Shown: positions 26,127 to 34,896, numbered from the stretch's first letter. The stretch is 64,000 bases of DNA from Flavobacteriaceae bacterium UBA1682 (GCA_002320285.1 DCKE01000021.1:116164-180163); one strand, 5' to 3'. Notes: generated by a model not told the origin, from the letters alone. Program-made: numbers and translations.

Positions 26127-27362
26127 TTAAGTTTCTAATAAGGTTTTTGGGTAACAAACAAAATACTTTGTTACCGGTTTGGACAGTGCTTTTAGATTTA
26201 ATTGATCGGAAGCTTCTAAAACATCGATAACTTCTTTACTTTTTTTCAAAATTCTAATCGGTTCTTCCGTTTTTTTATACGCTTGATTCTTTACCTTCCC
26301 TTTAAAAATAAAATAACTGGCCTCCTCCTTACTCAAATTTTTTAGGGTCATCCATTTTAATCGCATCTCCTCCACCTCTTCTTTAGAAACTTTCTCCGAA
26401 ATTAATCTAATTTTTAACAAATCACGATTAATTATCATTCTACTTAGTTCTGACAACACATAATCTTCATGAAATTGCCAACTTTTTAGAGCTCCAATGA
26501 TATCAGAGTCATCTAAAAGCGCAAATTGCTCTAAAGCTTTCAAGTCAAAAGTTTGTTCAGAAATCTGATTCTGTAAGAAAAATTGCAGTGCATTACTGCA
26601 CCATAAAGTAGTTCCTTTATGCGTAAGTTCCTTAGCTCTCTTGAGTATACGCATCAAGATCAATTCAGCACAGACGCTGGTTTTATGCAAATAAGCCTGC
26701 CAATACATCAATCTTCGTGCAACGATAAACTTCTCGACAGAGTAAATGCCTTTTTCTTCAACCACTAAGGTATCGTCTTCGACATTAATCATCTGAATTA
26801 AACGTTCGGAATTGATGTTTCCCTCCGCCACGCCACTGTAAAAACTATCTCTCTTAAGATAATCCATACGATCCATATCCAATTGACTGGAAATCAATTG
26901 CAACATAAATTTACGATGATACTGCCCTTTAAAAATCTGAATTGCCAAAGACAATTCGCCTTTAAAGGTCTCGTTTAATTGGTCCATAAACAATAGCGAT
27001 ATCGCTTCATGCGACACCTTTTCAACGATACTGTGTTCCATGGCATGCGAAAAAGGTCCATGACCAATATCGTGCAATAAAATAGCTATATAAAGGGCTT
27101 TTTCTTCTTCTGGAGAAATTTGTATATTTTTGGATCGAAGTACCTGAACGGCCTTTTGCATGATATGCATACAACCTAAAGCGTGATGAAAACGGGTGTG
27201 GTGTGCTCCGGGATAAACTAAATAAGACATTCCCATTTGAGAAATCCTTCTCAAGCGTTGAAAATAAGGATGTTCTATCAGGTCATACAATAAAGTATTG
27301 GGTATGGTAATGAATCCGTAAATAGGATCGTTTAATATCTTCAGTTTGTTTATAGTAGCCAA
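26127..27362 (-). CDS. HD-domain phosphohydrolase
   Basis: 411 aa from the TTG at 27362. The HD motifs are HHTRFHHALGCMHIM (H...), LLHDIGHGPFSHAMEH (HDxGHGPFSH) and QLDMDRMDYLKRDSFYSG with the downstream Asp, as in dGTPase-like proteins; the substrate is not known. A longer frame starts at a GTG at 27413, but that codon lies in the stem of the hutH terminator and its downstream sequence contains the TATCTTTG promoter box, so the TTG is preferred; it gives NKLKILNDPIYGF close to the N-terminus. First gene of the lpx operon. Confidence 0.85.
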   Translation of the reverse strand: MATINKLKILNDPIYGFITIPNTLLYDLIEHPYFQRLRRISQMGMSYLVYPGAHHTRFHHALGCMHIMQKAVQVLRSKNIQISPEEEKALYIAILLHDIGHGPFSHAMEHSIVEKVSHEAISLLFMDQLNETFKGELSLAIQIFKGQYHRKFMLQLISSQLDMDRMDYLKRDSFYSGVAEGNINSERLIQMINVEDDTLVVEEKGIYSVEKFIVARRLMYWQAYLHKTSVCAELILMRILKRAKELTHKGTTLWCSNALQFFLQNQISEQTFDLKALEQFALLDDSDIIGALKSWQFHEDYVLSELSRMIINRDLLKIRLISEKVSKEEVEEMRLKWMTLKNLSKEEASYFIFKGKVKNQAYKKTEEPIRILKKSKEVIDVLEASDQLNLKALSKPVTKYFVCYPKTLLET

Positions 27363-27383
27363 AAGCAGTTGTTTTAATCCAAA

Positions 27384-27391
27384 CAAAGATA
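27384..27391 (-). promoter_or_regulatory. -7 box of the HD/lpx operon
   Basis: TATCTTTG on the minus strand, an exact TAnnTTTG match, 21 nt before the TTG start at 27362 and directly downstream of the hutH terminator. It probably drives HD-lpxD-lpxC/fabZ-lpxA-efp-lpxD2. Confidence 0.55.
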
Positions 27392-27406
27392 GGAATATAT
27401 AAAAAA

Positions 27407-27440
27407 AAACCACACTTTTTAACTACAAAAGTGTGGTTTA
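27407..27440 (-). terminator. Terminator of hutH
   Basis: Arms AAACCACACTTTT / AAAAGTGTGGTTT with a 6-nt loop; on the minus strand followed by nine T. 22 nt after the hutH stop. Confidence 0.88.
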
Positions 27441-27461
27441 GTATATTATTATATAAACGGT

Positions 27462-28970
27462 TTAATAAAAAACCTCTGAATCAATTTCGAATGAATTCAA
27501 AAAGGCAATTGATTTTTGAATATCGTAGTGCAAAATGCGGTCTTCACTAACAAAAGGCACATCCTGTCTATAGATACCAATAAAAGACTCGATCAATTCA
27601 CTGGATTTTAAAGGTCTTCTAAATTCTAAAGCCTGACTCGCATTCATCAACTCGATAGCCAAAATACGCTCTAGGTTTTCAAGGATCCTAAGTGTCTTTG
27701 TTGCACCATTTGCCCCCATACTCACATGATCCTCTTGCCCATTACTGGAAACAATACTGTCAACACTAGCAGGCGTAGCTAATTGTTTGTTTTGACTAAC
27801 TATACTAGCAGCAGTATATTGAGGAATCATAAAGCCCGAATTTAATCCTGGATCATTAACTAAGAAAGGAGGTAAACCTCTAGTTCCCGAAATCAATTGA
27901 TAGGTTCTTCGTTCGGATATATTCCCTAATTCCGCCAATGCTATTCCCAAGAAATCCAATCCCAAAGCCAACGGTTGTCCATGGAAATTACCCCCCGAGA
28001 TAATTAAATCTTGGTTGTAAAACACATTGGGGTTATCCGTAACAGAATTGATTTCTGTTTTAAAGATCTTAGATACATAATCAATAGTGTCTTTAGAAGC
28101 TCCATGTACTTGAGGAATACATCTAAAAGAGTACGGATCTTGAACGTGCTCTTTCGCTTGCGCAATAATCTGACTCCCCTCTAACACCTCATTAAAAAAC
28201 TGAGCCGTCAGTATCTGTCCTTTATGTGGACGCACCAAATGAATCAATTCGTTAAACGGTTCTATACGTCCGTCAAACGCTTCTAAAGAAACCGCTCCAA
28301 TCAAATCTGCTAGATAAGATAATTTCTGCGATTTCATCAAGATATAACAACCATAAGCACTCATAAACTGCGTACCGTTCAATAGCGCTAACCCTTCTTT
28401 GGATTGCAATTTAATAGGCTCCCAATTGAACTGAGCCAATACGGATTTTGCATCCTGCCTAACTCCCTGATAATACACCTCACCCTCACCGATCAATGGT
28501 AAAGACAAATGAGCCAACGGAGCTAAATCACCCGAAGCACCAAGCGATCCTTGATTGTAAATTACCGGCAATATGTCTGAATTGTAAAAATCCACCAAGC
28601 GTTCCACAGTAAGCAATTGCACCCCCGAATTACCGAAACTCAAAGATTTTATTTTCAACAGCAACATAATCTTCACTATGCTTTCCGGAACCAGTTCGCC
28701 GGTACCACAAGCATGAGACATCACCAAGTTTTCCTGTAATTTAGATAGATTTTCCGTGTCAATTTTTACATTACACAACGATCCAAAACCCGTGTTTATA
28801 CCGTAAATCGGTGCGTCTTGCGTGCTCATTTTCTCATCTAAATAAGCTCTGCAATTTTCAATATTTGCCCTAGCTTCTTCTGAGAGTTGAATTTTTTGAT
28901 TTTCTATAATTATTTTCTGAAGTGTTTCCAATGAAAAAACGTCAGAACTTATATAATGTATTTCTTCCAT
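27462..28970 (-). CDS. hutH: Histidine ammonia-lyase
   Basis: Converts L-histidine to urocanate and ammonia. 502 aa. The cyclising tripeptide A145-S146-G147 (GSLGASGDLAPLAHLSLP) that forms the MIO cofactor, the Tyr in PIYGINTGFG at 54-63 and the FHGQPLALGLDFL and GANGATKTLRI segments are typical. Phenylalanine/tyrosine ammonia-lyases share these, so histidine is inferred from the family. No other hut genes flank it, so the rest of the pathway lies elsewhere. Own terminator. Confidence 0.92.
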   Translation of the reverse strand: MEEIHYISSDVFSLETLQKIIIENQKIQLSEEARANIENCRAYLDEKMSTQDAPIYGINTGFGSLCNVKIDTENLSKLQENLVMSHACGTGELVPESIVKIMLLLKIKSLSFGNSGVQLLTVERLVDFYNSDILPVIYNQGSLGASGDLAPLAHLSLPLIGEGEVYYQGVRQDAKSVLAQFNWEPIKLQSKEGLALLNGTQFMSAYGCYILMKSQKLSYLADLIGAVSLEAFDGRIEPFNELIHLVRPHKGQILTAQFFNEVLEGSQIIAQAKEHVQDPYSFRCIPQVHGASKDTIDYVSKIFKTEINSVTDNPNVFYNQDLIISGGNFHGQPLALGLDFLGIALAELGNISERRTYQLISGTRGLPPFLVNDPGLNSGFMIPQYTAASIVSQNKQLATPASVDSIVSSNGQEDHVSMGANGATKTLRILENLERILAIELMNASQALEFRRPLKSSELIESFIGIYRQDVPFVSEDRILHYDIQKSIAFLNSFEIDSEVFY

Positions 28971-29072
28971 TATGGTTCTTGTATTAAAAAGTCAAATTTC
29001 ATCATTAAGAGTTTAAAAAGCAACTATTAATTCTAAAATGACACACTTATTTACAAATAATATTCGAGCGGC

Positions 29073-29837
29073 CTATCTGGTAAATAATAATTTTGTCTGT
29101 GAAGACTCTGAGGCACTAAACGCATATCCATCTAAATTAAAACCCTTTAACTGATCTATCGTTTCCACTTGATGATCTACGATATACCGAACCATCATCC
29201 CTCTGGCTTTTTTTGCAAAAAAACTAATAGACTTTAACTTACCCGCTCTTAATTCTTTGAAATCTGGAGTTATTAAAGTGCCGATAAGGTTTTTTTTATC
29301 AACTGCCGAAAAATATTCCACACTGGCTAAATTCACCAACAACTCTCCTTTTTTCATCTCTTTATTTAATTCGGCAGTAACCAACGGTTTCCAAAACTCA
29401 TGGAGGTTTGCCGAATCACCAACCGGCATTTTCGTTCCCATTTCCAATCGATAAGGCTCTATTTGATCAAAAGGCTTTAACAACCCATACAAGCCCGAAA
29501 GTATTCGCAGTTTTTTTTGCAACACAGCTGTTTGATCTTCTTTTAATGTATAAGCATCTAATCCGCTATACACATCTCCATTAAAAGCATAAATAGCTGC
29601 TCGAATCTGGTCTGAAGCACCTTTAGCAACCAGTTTCCTCTGTTGATTTCTCGTCCAATTAAGTTCCGCCAATTTATCGGATATATGCATCAATTCAGCC
29701 AAATCTTTCTGACTATAACTCTTTAAAACTTCATTCACCACTGCGGTCTGTTGTTTAAAAACAGGTACTGTCTTATGATCAAAGGGAACTGGGCTTTTAT
29801 AGTCTAATGACTTGGCTGGAGAAATTAGTATTTTCAT
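29073..29837 (-). CDS. yaaA: YaaA family peroxide-stress protein (UPF0246)
   Basis: 254 aa, cytosolic. MKILISPAKSLDYKSP and SGLYGLLKPFDQIEPYRLEMGTK are the UPF0246 signature; the C-terminus has FFAKKARGMMVRYI. In E. coli YaaA limits free iron and oxidative DNA damage. It stands alone with no visible operon partner. Confidence 0.93.
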   Translation of the reverse strand: MKILISPAKSLDYKSPVPFDHKTVPVFKQQTAVVNEVLKSYSQKDLAELMHISDKLAELNWTRNQQRKLVAKGASDQIRAAIYAFNGDVYSGLDAYTLKEDQTAVLQKKLRILSGLYGLLKPFDQIEPYRLEMGTKMPVGDSANLHEFWKPLVTAELNKEMKKGELLVNLASVEYFSAVDKKNLIGTLITPDFKELRAGKLKSISFFAKKARGMMVRYIVDHQVETIDQLKGFNLDGYAFSASESSQTKLLFTR

Positions 29838-29950
29838 TTGATTTATGTCTTAATATCTTTTCAAAGATAAATATTATTAGTCGTTTCACCTCTTTCAAGC
29901 AATTACAAATATGGAGAAAGTTATCGATTTACGGTCAGCAGCATACTTAG

Positions 29951-30955
29951 TTATTGCCCCTGAATTCGAGTCCAAAGTCTTTTGATCAACAATACCCCAT
30001 CTCTTTTATCTTTAACTACTTCCTTAGCTTTCCAATTTCCGTCACCATTTTGAAACAAGTGATAACTAAAAGCAAATTGAATATCCTGTGGATCATTTTT
30101 CAATAACCCAAATCTCAAATCATTAAAATACAATTGTCCTTTAGACTTTGAAATAACGTATTCCCCTTCGGACAAGTCAATCAACTTTTGCACGATCGGT
30201 TCAGCGTAAATATGCTCAATCAGATACCTGTTTTTAGCATATTGTTGGTATTGAATATCCGAACTGTCAAAAAAAGAGTAATCGCCAATCCAATAAGCAG
30301 AATCGGTCTCCACGATACCGTTCCACAAAATAGTATTAAACGCGGTAGGCTTTACAACCAGAGAATGATAACTAACATCACGGCGTTCTAAACTGTCTTT
30401 AAACTCGATATACGCAAAATATTTCAACACCAAGGTGAGCAATAGGTATGCCGAACTCACTAGAATTCCGTAGTTATTCCACCTCATTCTGCGTTTCATA
30501 TCTTTTTTCTCCCACATAGAGAGACCTAAGAAAACCGCAAAGGGAATCGTATAAAGCGGATCAACAACAAAAATAGATTTAAACGCGAAGGAATACGTCC
30601 AAGGCCATAATACTTGCGTGCCCCAAGTGGTGAAAACATCCAAAAAAGAATGCGTCACCAGGGCTAAAAACACCAGATTAAAACCCTCTTTAAACGTCAC
30701 TCCTTTACTTTTATCTATTCGAAAGATACCGTATCCCAGCAAAACAGCTAATACTGCCGCAAATACAAAAGAGTGACTGACACCTCTGTGTATTCCCAGA
30801 GCCTCTATTGGATCTAATAATTTTCCTGCTAGAATATCTAAATCGGGAATAGTCGCAGCGATCGCACCGTAGACCACCGCTTTATTTTTAATTTTTGTCC
30901 CTAGAACTGCATTTCCAACCGCTGCCCCTAAAACAATTTGGGAAAGAGAATCCAT
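29951..30955 (-). CDS. YdjM-like membrane-bound metal-dependent hydrolase
   Basis: 334 aa. MDSLSQIVLGAAVG, AATIPDLDIL and HRGVSHSFVFA (His/Asp metal site, about residues 55-65) match the YdjM/DUF457 family, with TM helices through the first 200 residues and HSFLDVFTTWGTQVLWP adding another metal motif. A soluble C-terminal half of about 150 residues follows. The true substrate is unknown; the motif pattern suggests a membrane metallohydrolase. Confidence 0.87.
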   Translation of the reverse strand: MDSLSQIVLGAAVGNAVLGTKIKNKAVVYGAIAATIPDLDILAGKLLDPIEALGIHRGVSHSFVFAAVLAVLLGYGIFRIDKSKGVTFKEGFNLVFLALVTHSFLDVFTTWGTQVLWPWTYSFAFKSIFVVDPLYTIPFAVFLGLSMWEKKDMKRRMRWNNYGILVSSAYLLLTLVLKYFAYIEFKDSLERRDVSYHSLVVKPTAFNTILWNGIVETDSAYWIGDYSFFDSSDIQYQQYAKNRYLIEHIYAEPIVQKLIDLSEGEYVISKSKGQLYFNDLRFGLLKNDPQDIQFAFSYHLFQNGDGNWKAKEVVKDKRDGVLLIKRLWTRIQGQ

Positions 30956-30979
30956 AAAAAAACACTGATAAATAAGTAT

Positions 30980-31005
30980 AAAAAAAACCGCCCTAAGGCA
31001 GTTTA
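30980..31005 (-). terminator. Terminator of the Lrp/AsnC gene
   Basis: On the minus strand AAACTGCC TTAG GGCGGTTT (one G-T pair) followed by a run of T; 26 nt after the stop at 31031. Confidence 0.75.
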
Positions 31006-31030
31006 GTAATTGATTTTTTTCGCTTAACTA

Positions 31031-31510
31031 CTATAGTTCTTTGAAGATAGTGTGCATTAAACGTTTTTTATCATTAATGCTTTCTTCAAGAGAAATCATT
31101 GACTCTGTTCTGTAAACCCCCTCAATATCATCGATCAAATAAATAACCTCTTTGGCATGACGAGTGTCCTTTGCTCTAATCTTACAGAAAATATTAAATT
31201 TACCAGTAGTAACGTGAGCAACAGTAACGAAAGGAATTTCATTAATTCTTTCCAATACAAATTTAGTCTGAGAAGTATTGTGCAAGAAGATTCCAATATA
31301 TGCAATAAAAGAATATCCTAATTTCTCATAATCTAAGGTAAGAGATGATCCTTGAATTATCCCTGCATCCTCCATTTTCTTAACACGAACATGAACTGTT
31401 CCTGCGGATATCAAAAGCTTCTTTGCAATATCTGTAAAGGGTACTCTTGTGTTGTCAATCAACATATCCAAAATTTGATGATCTATCTCATCTAATCGAA
31501 ACTTACTCAT
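31031..31510 (-). CDS. Lrp/AsnC family transcriptional regulator
   Basis: 159 aa. N-terminal winged helix with LDEIDHQILDMLIDNTRVPF and the AGTVHVRVKKMEDAGII recognition helix at about 35-55; C-terminal RAM ligand-binding domain (TTGKFNIFCKIRAKDT, GVYRTESMISLEES). Likely amino-acid-responsive. It has its own TATTTTTG box and terminator, and lies just downstream of the M14 peptidase gene. Target genes cannot be told from the window. Confidence 0.95.
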   Translation of the reverse strand: MSKFRLDEIDHQILDMLIDNTRVPFTDIAKKLLISAGTVHVRVKKMEDAGIIQGSSLTLDYEKLGYSFIAYIGIFLHNTSQTKFVLERINEIPFVTVAHVTTGKFNIFCKIRAKDTRHAKEVIYLIDDIEGVYRTESMISLEESINDKKRLMHTIFKEL

Positions 31511-31544
31511 AAATCAATAATTTATCTAATTCTAATTTGAACTA

Positions 31545-31552
31545 CAAAAATA
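31545..31552 (-). promoter_or_regulatory. Probable -7 box of the Lrp/AsnC gene
   Basis: TATTTTTG on the minus strand, 35 nt before the ATG. No TTG at fitting distance. Confidence 0.4.
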
Positions 31553-31592
31553 CTACAAAAAAACAGTGATATTTAGTAAATTCATCGTTTTA

Positions 31593-32747
31593 TTATTTTT
31601 TTAGCAATTCGTTAACACTTAAAGACCCCAAATCAATCAAATCTAATAGATTTCTATCAATTAATTCATTTACATCCGAAGCAACGACTTTCCATCTGAC
31701 CGGCGCATCTATAATTAAATGTGCCTGTAACCCGTCTTTTTGATTGACCGCAACAATTGTTGGGACAAAACTAACCATTTTATCTTTCAAAACTTCACTA
31801 TACTGTACCCAAACCCAATCTTTTTTATCAGAATCGCCACCTTTAGAAAGCACATTTGTGAATAATACATCTCTAAATGTTTTTTCGTTTTCGGGTATCA
31901 CAAGATAATCATTTATTATTAGATTTCTGTTTTTTTTAGATATAATATTTGTTAAAACTGTTAATAGCGATCGAAAAACCTCCCTTCTTGTGTTTTCTCT
32001 TTCATAATCCCTATTAAAATGACCCGCTTCAAACAAAATCGTCGGAACTCCTAAAGCCTGAAAACAATCACCAATACAATTTAAATTAAAGCCGTCATCG
32101 AATCGCCCTATACTATTAGGTAGATACTTTTGCAACTCCTGATTCATCGCTGCAATCAACAGCATCGCTTCTAAACGACACGAATTCACCTCGCGAGCTT
32201 CATTATAAGAAGGCGCCAAAAAGGAAATAGTCGCAGGATTTGCCGTTTTACCAGCAGCAAAAATCGTTCTTTGATCGTGCAGATTAAAAGCATAATCCGG
32301 ATTAAACTGATCGAATAAAAATCGAATACACTTACTTTCTGGCTGAGTTAAATCAACCGAATCTCGATTCAAATCAACTTGATTGGCATTGACACGAGTA
32401 TACATTTCCGCCCCGTCAGGATTTAAAACAGGAACAATCAACAGCGAAAAATGAGCTTTAAAAGTGACTGCTAAGGGATCGTCTGAATTTAGAAAATGAA
32501 GCAAATCCACAACGGCCTTGGTCGTCGTTGCTTCATTTCCGTGCATCTGCGACCACATCAAAATCCGAGTTGTTCCACTGCCAATTTCCACCGATTTAAT
32601 AGGTTTTTCCAACACGGAAAAGCCCGCTACAGCAATCTTAAAATCAACCGACAACTCCTTATACAAAACCTCTAAATCTTCTGCCGTCACATACCTGCCA
32701 TAAACCACATCAGATTTATAAGTATTCACTATACTATCTATATTCAT
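31593..32747 (-). CDS. M14-like zinc carboxypeptidase
   Basis: 384 aa, no signal peptide, so cytosolic as written. Zinc site HGNE (QMHGNEATTT, about residues 70-75), third ligand in AFNLHDQRT, substrate Asn-Arg in NPDGAEMYTRVNANQVDLNRDS and catalytic Glu in LFEAGHF: the layout of M14 peptidases and succinylglutamate desuccinylase relatives. The substrate may be a cell-wall peptide or an N-acyl amino acid; the sequence does not decide. It is divergent from an XRE regulator. Its promoter region carries three copies of the TTTACAWWTGTAAA palindrome, so it is probably the regulator's target. Confidence 0.85.
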   Translation of the reverse strand: MNIDSIVNTYKSDVVYGRYVTAEDLEVLYKELSVDFKIAVAGFSVLEKPIKSVEIGSGTTRILMWSQMHGNEATTTKAVVDLLHFLNSDDPLAVTFKAHFSLLIVPVLNPDGAEMYTRVNANQVDLNRDSVDLTQPESKCIRFLFDQFNPDYAFNLHDQRTIFAAGKTANPATISFLAPSYNEAREVNSCRLEAMLLIAAMNQELQKYLPNSIGRFDDGFNLNCIGDCFQALGVPTILFEAGHFNRDYERENTRREVFRSLLTVLTNIISKKNRNLIINDYLVIPENEKTFRDVLFTNVLSKGGDSDKKDWVWVQYSEVLKDKMVSFVPTIVAVNQKDGLQAHLIIDAPVRWKVVASDVNELIDRNLLDLIDLGSLSVNELLKK

Positions 32748-33055
32748 GTCCTTATTTTACGAGTTACAAATGTAAATAACTTATCTTTTACATTTGTAAA
32801 CAATCAAATCTTTCCCTTTGTTTACAATTGTAACAATTTTAATTTAAAAATACCTACAGCTTGTCGCTGCTTTACAAAAAAAATATTCTCGTAATTATAT
32901 AGGTACACAAAACTTTGTTATTCAGTTTATTGAATATCTCTATTTAAATGAAAACTTTACTGTATTTTTTCTAACCAACACATTAATTTGCATTTGTAAA
33001 CATAATTTTATTACATTTGTAAACACTTCAATTGTTAAATTTCAACAAATCAACT
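32748..33055. promoter_or_regulatory. Divergent control region with five palindromic operator copies
   Basis: 308 bp between the M14 peptidase and the XRE gene. It carries five copies of TTTACAWWTGTAAA: 32763-32776, 32787-32800, 32821-32834 on the M14 side and 32987-33000, 33010-33023 on the XRE side, each with zero to two mismatches. Centres are 24 and 34 bp apart on the first side and 23 bp apart on the second. The palindrome contains TACATTTG, a TAnnTTTG -7 box, in the right orientation for the adjacent gene on each side (32774-32767 minus; 33012-33019 plus). The middle 150 bp shows nothing further. Confidence 0.75.
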
Positions 33056-33571
33056 ATGGATAACTTTGTAAATCGCTTGGAATTTTTACTACAACATTAT
33101 GAGTTTACCGCCTCCACATTTGCGGATAAAATTGGCGTACAACGCTCTAGTTTGTCTCACCTTTTGTCGGGTAGAAACAAACCCAGCTTGGATTTAATCA
33201 TGAAAATTTACGATGCTTTTCCCGAGTTAAACCTCTATTGGTTATTAAAAGGTGAAGGAGTTTATACGGACAAAAATTCAACTTCCACCGCCGCTGTTTC
33301 ACCCTCACTTTTTTCTGAAACCAACGAAATTACAAGCCGCAGTATTCCCGTTGAAATTTCAAAATCCAGCCCTTTAGAAACAGTCGAACAGCCTGTCGAA
33401 TCCTCGAAAATAAATTCAAAAATTGAAGCGGATGAAATTGCTGCTGAAGAAAAAACAGCAGCGATGAATCCACCCAAAACAGACCTAAAAAAAATCTGCT
33501 CAACCAGAGAGATTGAGCAGATCGTTATATTTTATAAAGACGGATCTTTTAGCAATTACTTGCCAAACTAA
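33056..33571 (+). CDS. XRE-type helix-turn-helix regulator
   Basis: 171 aa from the ATG at 33056; a TTG at 33032 would add residues upstream and is less likely because it would place the start very close to the -7 box. N-terminal Cro/C1 HTH (about residues 2-68): FADKIGVQRSSLSHLLSGRNKPSLDLIMKI is the HTH, followed by LNLYWLLKGEG. A low-complexity Ser/Glu/Ala-rich linker follows (about 70-145), then a conserved C-terminal TREIEQIVIFYKDGSF. It probably regulates itself and the M14 gene through the palindrome array. Its stop overlaps the convergent acyltransferase stop by 4 bp, and its C-terminal codons contain that gene's terminator. Confidence 0.88.
   Translation: MDNFVNRLEFLLQHYEFTASTFADKIGVQRSSLSHLLSGRNKPSLDLIMKIYDAFPELNLYWLLKGEGVYTDKNSTSTAAVSPSLFSETNEITSRSIPVEISKSSPLETVEQPVESSKINSKIEADEIAAEEKTAAMNPPKTDLKKICSTREIEQIVIFYKDGSFSNYLPN
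33486..33522 (-). terminator. Terminator of the acyltransferase inside the XRE coding sequence
   Basis: Perfect 10-bp arms ATCTGCTCAA / TTGAGCAGAT with a 9-nt loop. On the minus strand it is followed by eight T. The acyltransferase stop is at 33568, 46 nt upstream; the hairpin lies wholly within the convergent XRE gene. Confidence 0.8.
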
Positions 33572-34128
33572 TCCGAGTTGGGGACAAAACTATTGGCCTT
33601 CTTTTTTCCGTGAACATCCGCGTAAAGACCTTGAAGAAAAAACAGGTCTTTTTCAAAATCGCCGGTTGGCCAAAACGGCTCAAAAAATTTCACTTCCTTT
33701 TTGCCGTAATTAAAAGCAACGGGGATGATAGGCACCCCTGCTTTTTGAGCAATATAGTAAAAACCACTTTTCCAAGTTCCGACTTTTTTTCTGGTGCCCT
33801 CCGGTGCGATTGCCAATCTAAAGATGTCCTTCGATTCAAAAATAGCAGCAATCGCTTCAACTTTATTGGTTTTTTTATCCCGATGAAGCGGCGCTCCACC
33901 CATCCACGAAAAATAATAATTAAACGGAAATACAAACAATTCCTTTTTAGCGACGAAATTCATGTCCAGCTGCAAGATTCCACGGGTAAATACCCCGATG
34001 TAAAAATCGTGCCAACTGGTATGCGGCACCACAATCATCACACATTTTTTTATTTGTGGATCCAAGGTACCTGAAATCTTCCATCCCATTAATCCGTGAA
34101 AGATCCATTGATAAAGCTTTTTCTTCAT
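33568..34128 (-). CDS. Lysophosphatidic-acid-type acyltransferase
   Basis: 186 aa, PlsC-like 1-acylglycerol-3-phosphate acyltransferase fold. HTSWHDF provides the HX4D catalytic motif (about residues 36-41) and APEGTRKK (about 108-115) the EGTR motif; GVPIIPVAFNYGKKEV follows. Short, with little N-terminal membrane anchor. Acyl chain and acceptor cannot be told. Divergent from the methyltransferase-fold gene at 34184, 55 bp away. Confidence 0.88.
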   Translation of the reverse strand: MKKKLYQWIFHGLMGWKISGTLDPQIKKCVMIVVPHTSWHDFYIGVFTRGILQLDMNFVAKKELFVFPFNYYFSWMGGAPLHRDKKTNKVEAIAAIFESKDIFRLAIAPEGTRKKVGTWKSGFYYIAQKAGVPIIPVAFNYGKKEVKFFEPFWPTGDFEKDLFFLQGLYADVHGKKKANSFVPNSD

Positions 34129-34157
34129 TTGTCAATTATATACCGCTAAAATACATT

Positions 34158-34165
34158 TATATTTG
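34158..34165 (+). promoter_or_regulatory. -7 box for the three-gene run at 34184
   Basis: TATATTTG, matching TAnnTTTG, 19 nt before the ATG at 34184. A TTG lies 26 bp upstream, longer than usual, so moderate support. Confidence 0.4.
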
Positions 34166-34183
34166 TAGTTTACAATCCTAAAT

Positions 34184-34846
34184 ATGATCGCGCGTTTCTT
34201 AAGCTTTTTTATTCCTGTAACCATAAAAAAAATCCCTTCTAAAATTAATTCCACCTTAGAAGTAACCTGGAACAACGGCAAGTTGGTTTTGGACACCCCC
34301 CACACCAACTACTCCTATGGCAATCTACAGAAAATTCTAAGACGCGGATTGCGCGCTATTGGTTTTACCAAGATCAAGGAGATGGATTCCGTATTAATAC
34401 TCGGACTCGGTGCCGGTAGTGTAGTCGACACTCTGAGGAATGAAATTGGTTATACAAATAAAATCACCAGTATTGAACTGGATCACGCTGTGATTGAGGT
34501 AGGCAAAAAATTCTTTCAACTCGAACAATTCGACAATCACGAAATACTAACCATAGATGTTTTTGAATTTGCCTTAAAGAATACACTACAATACGACCTG
34601 ATCATCTTAGATGTTTTTCAAGATGCACAGATGCCCAATTTTTTATTTGAAAAGTATTTTATCGATCACCTTAAAATGATGTTCGCCTCAGGCAGTACGC
34701 TATTGTTTAATACCATTACCTTAAATCCAGAACACAACCACAGAAACACCATGTACATAGAACAGTTTGATCGCGATGAATATCACGTCAAGCGTTTATC
34801 GAAAATACAAAATCACAACGAAATCATTATTATTAAAAAACTATAA
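34184..34846 (+). CDS. Spermidine-synthase-like SAM-fold protein
   Basis: 220 aa. Rossmann core with DSVLILGLGAGSVVDTLRNE (SAM/dcSAM-binding GxGxG, about residues 69-88), SIELDHAVIEVGKKFF (acidic loop) and YDLIILDVFQDAQMPNFLF, the pattern of polyamine aminopropyltransferases. The N-terminal domain is short (about 50 aa) and there is no partner speD gene nearby, so it may be a methyltransferase of unknown target. First of three plus-strand genes spaced by 50 and 5 nt. Confidence 0.75.
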   Translation: MIARFLSFFIPVTIKKIPSKINSTLEVTWNNGKLVLDTPHTNYSYGNLQKILRRGLRAIGFTKIKEMDSVLILGLGAGSVVDTLRNEIGYTNKITSIELDHAVIEVGKKFFQLEQFDNHEILTIDVFEFALKNTLQYDLIILDVFQDAQMPNFLFEKYFIDHLKMMFASGSTLLFNTITLNPEHNHRNTMYIEQFDRDEYHVKRLSKIQNHNEIIIIKKL

Positions 34847-34896
34847 ACACCGTTTCCATTATATTTCTTTATTTTTGAGAAACTAAACTTTGTAAA

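Noticed and set aside
33610..34074. 154-codon plus-strand frame opposite the acyltransferase gene
   Set aside because: Antisense to a gene with intact HX4D and EGTR motifs; no independent evidence.
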